Shown piece after piece: positions 33,968 to 45,402 of a stretch of DNA of 64,000 nucleotides. A program made the position numbers and the translations under genes. The notes beneath the pieces are model-generated. The model saw only the letters and a list, made by a program, of their open reading frames with translations. It did no database searches and had not been told where the DNA came from. The number at the start of each line of letters is the position of its first letter. The first letter of the stretch is position 1. This DNA comes from Trematomus loennbergii (taxonomy: Eukaryota > Chordata > Actinopteri > Perciformes > Nototheniidae): the NCBI GenBank assembly GCA_012861695.1, contig JAAOOA010000276.1, positions 203,501 through 267,500 on the forward strand, read 5' to 3'.

Positions 33968-35133
33968 TTAAAGGTCCCATGTCAGAATAGATTTACATTG
34001 TTCAATGTTCCAAACTCAAATTGGTTTTTCATACACCATCTCTGTATAGTATGTGTATTCACTCTCTGTCCTACACGGCTTGTTGGAGCTCTTGCCCCCC
34101 CCCCCTCCCTGTGAGCCCAGTGTGCTCTGATTGGTCAGCTCGCCCACTCTGTTCTGATGAGTCCACCACCGTTACAGCGGAACATCAGTGATTATGTGTT
34201 ACAATGGCGTTAGCAACCAGAAAATGACACTAGTAATGACAAACAGATGAGAATGCTGCGTGGGGTCTCTGGGTGCCGTGTTGGCGGGACGTTGCACGGC
34301 TCGCTGCTGTGAGGAGGGGACAGTGTGAGCTGTGTGTGTGAGGAGCTCCACGGATTGGTCCATTTGGACCAAGCCCCCAGGAAGTGCTCCGGACTCTGTT
34401 CCCACAATTCGTTCTGTCCAAATGGCGGTACGCAACTTCCGTATCAGTCCGTGATGTCCCTGGGCCCGGAAATACTTTTTCCCATTGACTAACATTGGGA
34501 AAGAGTGGTCTGTAAATCGTTGGATACTTTTTTTTAACTAAATAAACTACCCAGTATGAACATTTGTATAGCCCTTATAAAAATTAGGTCCTCAAGTTGT
34601 AAAATGTGCTAATAACGTTATTCTGAGAGTTATTTTCCTCTGCATTATGGACGCGGATCTAACCCACGGGACGGCTTGATGTGAACGAGCCTTTTGGGGG
34701 CGTGGTTAAAGTTGTGCATGCTCTATGAGCGCACATACGGGTACTTCTCAGGCATGACGGGTAATCTGTGACGTTTTGCTCTCTCAAAAGTTGGGCCATT
34801 TTGACTTCATGCGCCAATGAGCAACTCTCATAGGAATGAACGAGACCCGCCTCCCACGCTGTATCCAGTTCTTATTACATCCATGATTTTGACCAATGGG
34901 TCCATTTGAGTATGGTCACGTCACTGTACCCAGCAAGAAAAAAATGGAAAAATAAAAATCTCCAACGAGGCGTTCTGGGGCAGCATAGACAGGTATTTTT
35001 GTTTAGAGTTTTTACTCGCTACAGGGTGTACTTTGAGGGTTTGTGACTTTGCAGACCGTTTACATGCATAAAAAGCTACATAACACACAAGGGGACGGGT
35101 AATAACCGGAAAAGCATGATATGGGACCTTTAA
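33968..35133. mobile_element. TTAA-flanked element, family B
   Basis: Begins TTAAAGGTCCCATGTCAG and ends CATGATATGGGACCTTTAA, giving inverted ends with TTAA at both limits, 1166 bp. The left 370 bp match 62160-62715 in reverse; the right 180 bp match 32915-33113. It could be one long element or two fused ones. Frames inside are preserved on both strands and are not considered genes. Confidence 0.65.
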
Positions 35134-35354
35134 TTTATTTCGTGATAGGATATACTGAGTGTCATTCTGGCCCATCGACACTACATGTTACATAAGGGTA
35201 GCAACATTTTAAATCATCCAAAAATGTAACTGTGTGACATTACCACACACCATGCTTATTTTGAAGATTAAATATGAAATGAGATGTAAAAATATTAACA
35301 CTCTGCCATAGGTCCTCTTCTGTGTGTGTCGCTAAGGGCTGACCACCAGTCTTA

Positions 35355-35357
<3 letters not shown>

Positions 35358-35413
<56 letters not shown>

Positions 35414-35432
35414 CACACCACACACACACACA

Positions 35433-35509
<77 letters not shown>
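35358..35509 (+). repeat. (CA)n microsatellite
   Basis: About 150 bp with a few CC or AA slips. Confidence 0.97.
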
Positions 35510-35512
<3 letters not shown>

Positions 35513-36316
35513 ACTTCCGAGACCTGTGTTCATTCTGACAGATTGGTCGTTTTCATAGTTACTATTCTTGTTGGGACTTTGATGAAAATTACGCAGCATG
35601 AAGTGCAGGCCATCAGGGGGTATTTCATTTTTTATTTATGGTCTTGATTGTAGCATTAATTGCTCTTATCTTTTATTTTCTAGGAAACCAATGTTTATGT
35701 CCCATGTGGATCCAAAACTCAGCGTTGATTTGTGTATGTAATTTCAGTTATAAAAATTGACTTAGTGATCCGAACTCATTATCTTTATTGAAACCTAATC
35801 TAAGTATTTTTGTTTCGATTTACAACTTTAACCACGTGTTTAAAACTGAGACCTGAAGCATTATAATAGAATATATTAACGGTGATAACTCCTGACGTTT
35901 GCCATTTTAAGGTGCTGCTAATATTTGTAACTGTGGTTAGATGTATAAGTTAAAACAATTAAGAGACGAGTTAGCAGATTATGTTTTTCGTTACTTATGG
36001 AAGGTTTAATTCAGATGGTTTTCTGATGTTATTGAAGCTGAAGAAGTGCCAGACAGCTGCACTTCTCTTTCTCTCTCCCCTCAGCTTCCTCTCTCTGTGG
36101 CTCTCGCCTCATGACTTCTGTCAGAGGGGAATACAAATTGAGCTCTAGCTCTGAACTAAATAAAGTCGTGCTTTGATGAATACAAATGAACAGCTTTCAT
36201 AAGCTTTGAGCATTTTCAAATGCAGTACTGCCACAGCGAGCATACTATGACATTGATTTGGTGACAGTTTGTGTTAGCTTAGCTTTTTTGACATGGTATA
36301 GCTTTAACTTGAGAAT
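35510..36316. other. Unique DNA without recognised gene
   Basis: No coding or structural feature recognised. Confidence 0.35.
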
Positions 36317-36466
36317 AAATCAAATCAAATCAAATCAAGGTTTATTTATAAAGCACATTTATGAAGCACATTTAAAGCGATTTTTTGGTCGGGCCAAAGT
36401 GCTGTACATGTAATAACTACAATCACATAAAAACACATTTCTACAATCACAATAAAAGACAATAAA

Positions 36467-36967
36467 TTACAACAGATATAATAAAAAAACACAGGGAAAA
36501 GTCAGGAGTCGTGCTCCGCTCTGACTAAAAGGCCAGGGAGAAGTGTGTTTAAGAGTAGATTTAAAAACCCCTAGGGTCTGGGCCGACCTCACATGGAGGG
36601 GCAGAGTGTTCCAGAGCCTAGGGCCAGCTGCTGCGAAGGCTCGGTGCCCTCGGGTTTTGAGCCTGGTCTTGGGCACTATCAGCAGCAGCTGGTCAGCAGA
36701 CCTTAAAGCTCTGGCTGGGGTGTAGCGCTGGAGGAGTTCAGCTATATAGGCCGGAGCCAGCCCATTTAGTGCTTTAAAAACAAATAAAAGGAGTTTAAAA
36801 TCAATTCGGAACCGAATTGGAAGCCAGTGCAGTGAGGCCAGAATTGGGGTGATGTGGTCACGCTTTTTGTGGCCAGTGAGTAGACGTGCAGCTGCGTTCT
36901 GGACTAGCTGCAGGCGTTTAATTGACGCCTGGTCCATACCCACGTACAGAGCGTTGCAGTAGTCCAA
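36467..36967 (-). pseudogene. LINE ORF2 C-terminal domain
   Basis: The 166-residue frame reads MDYCNALYVGMDQASIKRLQ, VQNAAARLLTGHKKRDHITP, LASLHWLPIRFRIDFKLLL and RYTPARALRSADQ, then LWNTLPLHVRSAQ. These are the conserved C-terminal motifs of CR1/L2-group ORF2. The frame is open. It is separated from the reverse-transcriptase core by about 300 bp containing at least one frame break. Confidence 0.75.
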
Positions 36968-37277
36968 CCTCGAGGTAACAAAGGCTTAATAACCCTTTCC
37001 AGGTCTCAAAAGATAAAAACGACTTGGTCTTGGCCAATAGTCGTATTTAAAAAAGCAGGTTTTGACTACGCTGCTGACCTGCTTATCGAATTTAAAAGCG
37101 CTATTGAAGGTCACTCCAAGGTTCGTGACAGAGGGGAGGATATTATTTTTGAGGGAGCCCAGAATATCAACCTGGGAGGCTAGAGGTTGGGGTCCAAAAA
37201 AGATAACCTCAGTCTTGCTCTCATTGAGGTTGAGGAATTTTGGCTCAGCCAGGATTTGATCTCTGCTAAGCAGTCCA

Positions 37278-37993
37278 TCAATAGCTGTAATGAGTTACAT
37301 TTGAATTGAGTGGCAGATAGATCTGTACATCGTCGGCGTAGCAGTGGAAGGGGATGTTGTGTTTTGTGAGAATTGAACCTAGGGGCAGTATGTACAGTAG
37401 AAAAAGGATGGGGCCCAAAATCGAGCCTTGGGGAACCCCACAGGTAAGAGGGGCTTTGGCAGAGGAGAAGGCACCTAGCTGCACTGAGAAGCTACGGTCT
37501 GTCAGGTAGGACCTGAACCATGCAAGGGCAGAGCCTGTGATGCCAGCGGACTGTTCAAGCCGTGACAACAGGATGCTATGGTCCACAGTGTCGAAGGCAG
37601 CTGTCAGGTCTAACAGCACCAAGACAGCTGGGCTACCTGAGTCGGCGGCTAGGAGCAGATCATTAAAAACTCTTAAAAGGGCTGTTTCAGTGCTGTGCAT
37701 GGGTTTGAAGCCAGACTGAAACTTTTCATGGATTCCATGCATGGTTAAAAAAGACTGCAGCTGGGCGTAGACTACTCGCTCCAGGGCTTTATAAAAAAGG
37801 TAGCTGGGAGATGGGCCTAAAATTTGCGAGAATGGAAGGGTCGAGATTTTTCTTTTTAAGTAGAGGTATTTATAAGTAATAAAATACTTGCTCCAACTGA
37901 TTCGAAAACATCTCTGAGAAGGCGACAGGGAATGCTGTCTGAGGTGCAGTTTGTCGGCCGCAGGTGCATGACTACATCCGAGAGAGAAGAGAG
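37278..37993 (-). pseudogene. LINE reverse transcriptase core
   Basis: The frame 37742-37278 carries the motif set in order: FQSGFKPMHSTETALL, VLLDLTAAFDTVDHSILL (motif A with its aspartate), GVPQGSILGPILFLLYI (motif B) and HCYADDVQIYL (motif C with the catalytic YADD). The catalytic residues are all present. Upstream (37743-37993) the earlier RT region ALERVVYAQLQSFL is readable but broken, and it ends where the hAT at 37994 is inserted. The core is followed by a frame break toward the C-terminal domain, so the enzyme as a whole is inactive. Confidence 0.75.
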
Positions 37994-38602
37994 CAGCGAC
38001 GTGCAGTCAGGGGAGGCAGGGGGGCAGAGCCTCACCTGTCATACTCCAATGTAACGGAAAAAAATTAAAGAAAAACTAAATAATAATAATAATAAAATGT
38101 CTCCACTGATCTTGTGTAAATGTGATTTCTGTATGATTCCAATCGCTTTTTTAGTCAAAATCAGCAAATTTGCCGAGATCCGCTACGGGAGCGATGAGAA
38201 GTGAGCACGTGAGCCCACAGGTTCTTGTTGCTACTGTTATTCTACGCAGAGACGGTAGACGCAAACAACAAACTAGACTTTTGAAACTAGAGGAAGATAA
38301 GGAGGACTTTTACAAAACAGTAATAGAGATTGTTGTCCAGAAGGATAGCATGGACTTCATCTTCAAGTCAAGGTAAGACCACAACTGTAATGAAAATGGG
38401 ATCTTACTAAGAAAGAACAATCCAATATTTAGATTTTGGGTATCCTTTTGTTGAACGGTCTGTTTAAAATTAATCGAAGCATCAGACTAAAAAGCTTTTG
38501 AAAATAAGAGAATATTTCGATTAAGGTCAAAATATAATATTTGTAAATTGACTCTGAAAGAGTCAGTGCCTCACCAGCCATGAACCTCACCGCACGTCAC
38601 TA
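37994..38602. mobile_element. hAT-type non-autonomous element inside the LINE
   Basis: Ends CAGCGACGTGCAGTCAGGGG (37994) and CCGCACGTCACTA (ending 38602, complement TAGTGACGTGCGG) are inverted repeats. They are flanked by a perfect 8-bp duplication GAAGAGAG (37986-37993 and 38603-38610). The termini resemble those of the hAT at 6466 (CAGGGACGTGCACAG). The frame at 38170-38376 has no recognisable domain. Confidence 0.85.
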
Positions 38603-38610
38603 GAAGAGAG

Positions 38611-39674
38611 GGATACAGGCTCAAAGTGGTCGAGGACAGCAGGGCACAGAAAAGGAGCAGGATCTGGGGTAGCACTAGTGTGGGCTAGCCTAAGAGCAGA
38701 TACTTTTTCAATAAAAAATGTAAGAAACTTATCACAGAGAGTAGTCGATGGCACAATTGGAGGAACATCACAGGGATTAATGATAGAGTTGAGGACATTA
38801 AAAAGAACCTGAGGTTTATGGCTGTTTTGGAGATTAACAGAGAAATGTGCTCTGTTTTGGCTGCTTTGACTGCCGTCTGGTAGTCAGAAAGGCAAGCACG
38901 AAGGATTTCTAGGGAGACATGGAGTTTATCCTTTTTCCATTTTCTCTCTGCACGTCTGCAAGCGTGTCTGAGAGCACGAGTACAGTCATTGAGCCACGGC
39001 TCTGAGAGAACTTTGGTGCGTCTAAGCGTAAAAGGAGCAACAGAATCCAGTATTAGTGTGCATGTCGAGTCAAACATGGAGATAAGCTCATCAGCATTAA
39101 AAGCACAGTTCACCTCTAATTTACAGATCGGAGAAGCATTAAAAACATCAGAGAACTGTGAGGCAGTCAAGGGGTTAATCGAACGCAGATGACGCGCAGG
39201 GGCACGTGATTCGACTCCTGCGGAAGGGATGGAGGTTGTAAACAGAACCGGTAAATGGTCTGAGATACGCGTTGCTGCACATATTTCATCCACAGATACA
39301 GACAGTCCAAACGATAACACTAAATCCAAAGTGTGTCCTTTTTCGTGTGTTGGGCCAGCCACGGACTGAACGAGACCAAAAGAAACGACTGCGCAGAGTA
39401 TAGGCGAGGCCGGGTTCAGGTGAAAAAGCTGCAACTCAAAGCTAGCATAGCTAGTTACAGGGTGAAGCAATCGGCATTGGAGGCTAGCTTGGGGACGATT
39501 TATGGTTGCCAGATGTAGGTTTGGGCAGCAATATCAGCTCCAGTGAGGGTCTGAGGTGGAGGAAGCTTGGCGATCGTAGACGAGCAGAGCAGAGACATTC
39601 TGACAAACATAAAACAAAAACAGGACAGCTAAAGTTAGAGAGCTGAGGGAGCGGCGAGCCGACACAGGCGCCAT
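38611..39674 (-). pseudogene. LINE N-terminal and endonuclease region, deleted
   Basis: From a likely start at 39674 the frame reads MAPVSARRSLSSLTLAVLFL and continues to ALLVYDRQ before a stop; the hydrophobic N-terminus resembles a signal peptide. A long frame (39470-38685) then gives the second half of the endonuclease, GPTHEKGHTLDLVLSFGLSV and ISDHLPVLF with the SDH motif. The linker follows (LSEPWLNDCTRALRHACRR, AERKWKKDKLHVSLEIL). The first half of the endonuclease, with the catalytic glutamate, is missing between ALLVYDRQ and the 39470 frame. The domain is therefore inactive. Confidence 0.65.
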
Positions 39675-39679
39675 CTGAC

Positions 39680-39725
39680 GTGTATGTGTCATGTCACAAT
39701 AAAGCTTGTGACATGACACATACAC
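39680..39725. repeat. Perfect 19-bp inverted repeat at LINE 5' end
   Basis: GTGTATGTGTCATGTCACA (39680-39698) and its exact complement (39707-39725) flank an 8-base loop, five bases upstream of the LINE start codon. Confidence 0.95.
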
Positions 39726-40521
39726 AAACGCCTCCCAGTTCCTGTCATCAAAACAGGGATAGGATGCATACTTTTCATACTATTCTTCAAATACCTGTAA
39801 AATAATGTAATCAGTTAACTGATCTGAGAATCACAATATAAAAATAATTTAACCTGATTACTTTACAGTACTTTTGGAGTGTTTTACGTAAGATATCAGA
39901 ACAATGTGACCAAAAAGAAGTATCAAAATTGTGTCATCTTTAAATCCTTTAACAAGAAACGGAAACTTGTCTTTTCTTTTGTTTAAATCACGAATGAAGC
40001 AAGTGAGGCAAAATCCGTCAATAGCTTCATTCAAATGTTGCGTTACGCTGTCTCCCGAAAGACAATAAGTGGTGAGAATCTGCGTCTGTGGTCAGTGTTA
40101 CTGATGATTTAAGATATAATCATAATAGGCTAGGCCTACAGAATAGTATCAATTACAATTGCAGTTTTAGTATAATGAATAAATAAAAGCATACACAGTA
40201 TTTTCGTTTAACTAATCAATGTCCATGTGTGGTACATTTGTGAGCATGTGCTTTATAATGTTTTATTCTTTATAAATGTACTGTCCCAATGTCGATGCTA
40301 ATCCTTATCTTTAAATATGCAGCAGTAATCTGATGATGTAACTGTAAGGGAATATGGTTACTTTTTTGTATCCTGATTATGTAATCCTGTCACATGTAAT
40401 CTATTACTCCGAAGCCTGCATGTAACCGTCTGGTGTTTCAGTCTGCCTCTTTATCTCTTTCACAATCTGCTCCACACTTTCTATTTCTCTGTGCTTCTCC
40501 CCCTTTTCCACTGTCTGTATT
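39726..40521. other. Unique DNA without recognised gene
   Basis: No coding similarity or transposon end recognised. Confidence 0.35.
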
Positions 40522-40573
40522 TGTGTGTGTGTGTGTGTGTGTGGTGTGTGTGTGTGTGTGTGTGTGTGTGGTG

Positions 40574-40651
<78 letters not shown>

Positions 40652-40660
40652 GTGTGTGTG
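40522..40660 (+). repeat. (TG)n microsatellite
   Basis: About 140 bp with GG and TT slips. Confidence 0.97.
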
Positions 40661-41159
40661 AGTGAGAGTCTCTCTCTCCACTCATGGCCGCCTTCCTGCG
40701 GATTCATTATTAATTCATCCAATTTCTTAATGTTCCTCCTCTTCCTTGCCTTCACATGTCTCCCCCCCAACATCTCTGCACTCCTTTAGGATGGAAGAGC
40801 TCCTCTCTGCTTTATTGCCCTCTCTGTCGTTGAGTTGATGAAAACAGATGACGAGACTCGTGTGACCTTTTCTCTTTCTGCACCACAGGGTGCTCTGGAT
40901 CACTTTCTACTTCTACTATAGAAGTCACACACAGATATTTGTTTAATATTTCATACTACACATGGTGATGTGTGTGATACTGACTCAATATTTACATGGG
41001 ATTCATTTTTGATCAGGGAATGTTCTGTTTCATCTCTCAGTAACTCTTTCTTTTGTGAACTTTTTAATAGATGTATACATAATTTGACAGCAATGATTAA
41101 ACAGTTGTGAGTGTCATATTACAGTAGTGCAATACAAAACATGACATAACACACTGAAA
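40661..41159. other. No gene seen
   Basis: No recognised feature. Confidence 0.35.
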
Positions 41160-41484
41160 AAACTGTCATACAAAATGCACTTTTTGATGTCTTTTATACA
41201 TAAATATGTGTCCCGGTGTTAGTAGACTCACAAAGTGTCCGAAAACAAAACCCTCTCTCTTTTCCTCCTTACCCATATCTCTAAAAAAGGGGATACAACG
41301 GAGCTGATCCAAGCTACGGACCCGGAATCAGCACTTCTCTAACAGGGCTGAAATAGAGGGGTATGAGGCATGGCTAGAATGGGATCTGTTTGGTATTTTG
41401 AGCAAAAGCACTTCATAGACATGTTTTTTATATATCTGAGACCTATAATATATGCCTAAACATAGTATAATAGGAGACCTTTAA
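41160..41484 (-). mobile_element. TTAA element, family A variant, short copy
   Basis: The right end AATAGGAGACCTTTAA carries TTAA (41481-41484). The left end has decayed (CTGTCATACAAAATGCAC, where TATCATGCAAAATGCAC is expected). Inner segments match 22045-22763 in reverse, with its middle deleted. Confidence 0.65.
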
Positions 41485-42989
41485 GTTGTCCAGTTATATC
41501 TGGCCAATTCCAATTCCAATGTGCTTGAGTCAAGAAGGCAAAAATGTGTTAATGTTCTAAATACCTATGCTTCTATTGAATTACATTCTACAATGTGCCT
41601 TACAACCACATCTAAAGGAAAAATGTGTTGGGTTAAAAAGTGTTGGGTTAAAAAGTAGGATCGTTGTGGCCTTAGTGTTTAGAGTCACGTCGTAAACAGT
41701 ACTAATTTTGCATCCGATATGTCATTCCTCATCCATCTTTCTGATATCCTGTCATCGCTCTACTGTTGTTGATCAAAATAAAGGCAAACAATGCCCAACT
41801 TGTATTTGATAAAAAACGTTATGTCATGGCTTCTTCCTGTCTTTGACTCTTGCATGTTTTGCGTGTAGTCTCAGTGTGATGAATCAAAGGGGATTGGTGC
41901 AGATTTTGTACTCCTTTAAAGCAGGAATGGAAGTAGTACACTGGGAAACAAGATCGCTTGAAAAATAAGTTAAAACCATGCCAACCTTGACAATCAGTGC
42001 GTACATTGGGCCTTTGTCTGTTTGCACTTTGTTGAAGCATGCCGTAATACGTTAGTTATTTAAAACAATGCAAATGAGGATCTCTTTATGAGTAAGAGAA
42101 GATAGGCTCTTTCAATGTATGAAAGAGCCTATCTCCCAACCCTAATCCCAAACTAGCAATGACTGTCATGATACACGTCCCCATCTTGATATTCTTGTAT
42201 TTGCTTCACAAACAAATACAATGCTGCACACAGATGCCTCTCTACTGAACTGTGTATAACATGAGACTATATTAAGGCTGATAATAGCACAGGTCTGCAG
42301 TGCTGCTGGACTTGATTTGCCTGTTTCCACATATCTATAAATAGCAGTGCTGATCATGCAGCACAGCCTGTCATCACTCACACACACCTACACACACACC
42401 TACACACTTCTCCCCATGTTCCTTCTCTTATTCCTCCCATCCACAGTTTCACACTCATTTGCTGTAGCTCGTCACATCTCCTTCCCCACTCTTTGTCTCT
42501 CCTCTGATTCTCATTTCATCACAGATTCCTCACAATGCCTCAATCCCCTCTTAACTCTCTTATTTCCCTCCATGTTAGGATTCAAATTCTCTTTCAGTAC
42601 CTCCTATCATACTCTCCTTCCATGTCCTACATTTATTTAGTTTCCCCTCCACACTTTCATTTGGTTCCTACTCTTTCTCATTAGCTGTTAACCCCGGCAG
42701 TTGCTTCCTTCACCTTCACACACAGAGATGGAGGGTGGGAAGTGGCAGTAATGACTGATTAAATGTCTGTGACTGTGCTGCAGTAGTAAATTCCATAGAA
42801 TGTGCATGTTGATGGACTCAGTTTCTCTTTATGTCTAACACCAATGTTTCTTTCGGGAATGATCTGCATAATTTAAGTGCTACAGATGTTCACAGGCACC
42901 AATGTTCACCTACAGGTAAATAATAATGGGTGACCATATCAGGGTGAATGGTAACCTCATCCAAGTAAGCCAAATACGTAATTGAACAC
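41485..42989. other. Unique DNA; one small hairpin
   Basis: A 15-base duplication TGTTGGGTTAAAAAG occurs in tandem at about 41626-41656. No coding features recognised. Confidence 0.35.
42100..42134. repeat. Perfect 15-bp stem hairpin
   Basis: AGATAGGCTCTTTCA (42100-42114), loop ATGTA, then the exact complement (42120-42134). No T-run follows and no family is recognised. Confidence 0.9.
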
Positions 42990-43260
42990 AAGGTCAAATT
43001 AACATGTTTTTGGGGAAAAATACATTACAGCCATGCTAGTAGCTCTGTGAGGCTTTACGCACATGGGCGTTGGGCTAATGCTAATGTTACCATGCTCACA
43101 ACGACAACGCTAACTTTGTAATGTTTGGCGTGTAAATGTTGCCATGCTCATAATTTTTGTTTGCCGTGTTTACTTAATAACATGCTAAAGCAGGTAATAA
43201 GCAAGTTAGCATAAATTACCATGTTAGTGTGTTAACTTGCAAACATGCTAATCACTGCTT
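42990..43260. repeat. Dispersed repeat rich in ATGCTAA/GTTAGCAT motifs
   Basis: Motifs such as GGGCTAATGCTAATGTTACC, ATGCTCACAACGACAACGCT and CATGCTAAT recur, a pattern common in fish dispersed repeats. Exact limits are uncertain. Confidence 0.5.
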
Positions 43261-43523
43261 TGTTTTATGTTGTCAGGAAATTAAAAACTACTGAGCTGTT
43301 TTAGCAGGATGGATACACAAATTACTTTTTTTACTACTTAACATTGTATGAATGGGATTTGACCTTGGCGGTGGTGTGCCCTCTCCGAGTGCCATTCTTT
43401 GAGCCTCTAAAAAGCAGTTACTACAGCTAAACCTAAAGGGAATTTCGTTATAATGAATTTGGTTTATATAGTTTTGCAGTCTGTCATAAACCAAACGGAA
43501 AGATACTTAAATGTATGGCAAAC

Positions 43524-44281
43524 CAACCCAGTATCACAAAAAAACGTGTAATAGGTCGACAGGGCAAACACGTAGTATATTCACAAATAACCCTCTCAAG
43601 ACGTGACATGGATACAATATTTTGTAAAAAAAACATGGAGCTCAAATCTCTCTAGGTCGTCCTCGGACGAGCCCTCTATCGTCGCTTCCAGTCATCCCGG
43701 TACTCCGTATAGGATTTGGGATGACTTTGTTCTTCATGGTTGGCTTTACGCTGATTAAGGACTGGGGGGCGCAACTCCTCTCGGTCCTGGTTTTTAGTTC
43801 AGAGTGTCCTTCTCCTGGGCGGGGTTGGGTTGCTTTCCATGGCTATGAGCCCCAACTGCCCGGGGAGCATTGTAGGGAATGGTGCCTTGCTCAGGGACAC
43901 CTCTGTAGCACTCACTCTAACCGGGACTTGAACTGGTGACCTTCCAGTTGCCAAGCCAACTCCCTATCGACTTCACCACCACCGCCCTAAATAATCTTCG
44001 TAATATCTATCAAACTATAGATCCTACACATCCACTGGACGTAGATTATAAAAGTACAATATAAACTTCTCGCTAGAAATGTAATCTATCCTACAATTTA
44101 GGATATTCCACTTAAAATAAATCGGGTGTCCGCCATGTTTTTTTTCCTCACTGGTCATTAGAAATGAATAGGAAAAAATATTGTATCCATGTCACGTCTT
44201 GAGAGGGTTATTTGTGAATATACTACGTTTTGCCCTGAAGACCAACGTAGCTATTACAGGTTTTTTTGTGAGACTGGGTTG
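43524..44281. mobile_element. Long-TIR DNA transposon relic carrying a SINE
   Basis: The arms 43524-43640 and 44150-44281 are inverted copies over more than 110 bp, sharing GTAGTATATTCACAAATAAC and CCTCTCAAGACGTGACATGG. The element starts CAACCCAGT and ends ACTGGGTTG, flanked by GGCAAAC (43517-43523 and 44282-44288). Long arms and a 7-9-bp duplication would suit a Mutator-like element, but no transposase is present. The superfamily call is tentative. Confidence 0.75.
43690..43990 (-). mobile_element. tRNA-derived SINE
   Basis: On the minus strand the head reads GGGCGGTGGTGGTGAAGTCG with box B GGTCACCAGTTCAAGTCCCG, then GTGTCCCTGAGCAAGGCACC. It is a different family from 25390-25585. The plus-strand frame 43721-43939 is a by-product. 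Confidence 0.7.
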
Positions 44282-44288
44282 GGCAAAC

Positions 44289-45081
44289 CATTCAAAAGTA
44301 AAATATTTCAATCTGGATCAAGAAGATTGACCAACAGACGGACAGCTCGACGTTGCCAGCCCTTATCGACAGATTATTAAAAAATTTCTTGTCCTCGTGT
44401 ATTGGAAATAGCATGTCCTAGGCCTAGAGTATTGTAATTACATTGCAAGTGTTTGGCTTGATATACGATGCTGCATAACATTGAAAGTCATTTTTGAAAC
44501 ACTTGCTTTGCATGCTTCTCAGCTCAGTTCTAATGTAAGCTGCTACTTGACCTTAAGTCAGGATATGGAGTGTTCTCCAGTGCTGGCAGCTCCCTGTGCG
44601 GGTACACTTCACATTACATGAGAGTACATCTTCTTTTAAAATTTAAAATCTCGTTCTTGAACGGCTCTTTATGTCTCTGTGACCTCAATTCTACTTCTGA
44701 GAGATGACACACTTCTAGTTTTTTTATTTTAAATCAAACACATTTACAACTACCTTACCCTGTGACTCACTCAATCTTGGCAGATATGGGGTTTGTTTCA
44801 AATAACTTAACTAGTCTCAAAATGAATGTTTTTGTGTTGATGGTAAATAAAAATAAAGTCTCTTTCAGGTCACTACTTTCCTTTTTTGTCAAACAAAGAT
44901 ATTGGTGAGTTTGCGTTAGATGAATGATGAGTGCACTCCAGATGAATACCAGTCATGTCTATGAAGTAGTTTGTGTAATAAAAGTTCTTGAAATAAATAA
45001 CAGTCATTGTTCATTACAGTTTGTTTTATATTTGTGAATATTTCTGGGTGTTGCCATCTGTACGTGGCGGCGCTGCATTCC
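44289..45081. other. No gene seen
   Basis: Unique DNA; nothing recognised. Confidence 0.35.
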
Positions 45082-45084
45082 TTA

Positions 45085-45399
45085 CGGCCCGTCCACACAG
45101 CGGCGTGCGTTGAAGCTTGCCGACGGGCGTGTCTGAAACTCGACCAACAACCAATCACATTAATCTCCCGCCCCGGACACACAAGCAGCGGTTTGATTGG
45201 CTAGAGCTTGTACTGGCATATGATTCGATTGGCTGACGCTTCTGCCGAGGCTTCAAAAGTTGAACATTGCTCAACTTTTGCAGCGAGCCACAGCAAAGCT
45301 TCGCTTCGCTTCCCACAATGCAGTTCGGCGAAAAGTGACGTCACCCCATTCAAAGTGAATGGTGAAGCTTTCAACGCACGCCGCTGTGTGGACGGGCCG
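45085..45399. mobile_element. Harbinger-type miniature element
   Basis: Ends CGGCCCGTCCACACAGCGGC (45085) and GCCGCTGTGTGGACGGGCCG (ending 45399) are perfect inverted repeats that continue inward as GTGCGTTGAA/TTCAACGCAC. TTA flanks both sides (45082-45084, 45400-45402), the usual Harbinger target duplication. Confidence 0.85.
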
Positions 45400-45402
45400 T
45401 TA

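Larger units (their letters stand above)
36317..39706 (-). mobile_element. LINE of the CR1/L2 group, near full length
   Basis: On the minus strand the order is start region (39674), remnant endonuclease, reverse transcriptase, C-terminal domain and a 3' end with (TTGAT)n at 36319-36337. Total length after removing the hAT insert is about 2.8 kb. The short tandem repeat at the 3' end is typical of CR1/L2-group LINEs. It is a different lineage from the L2 at 6260-17341, judging by protein sequence and tail. Confidence 0.75.

Noticed and set aside
34199..34495. Overlapping minus-strand frames of 60-98 residues
   Set aside because: They lie inside TTAA family B element 33968-35133 and are matched by equally open frames in the reversed copy at 62160-62715.
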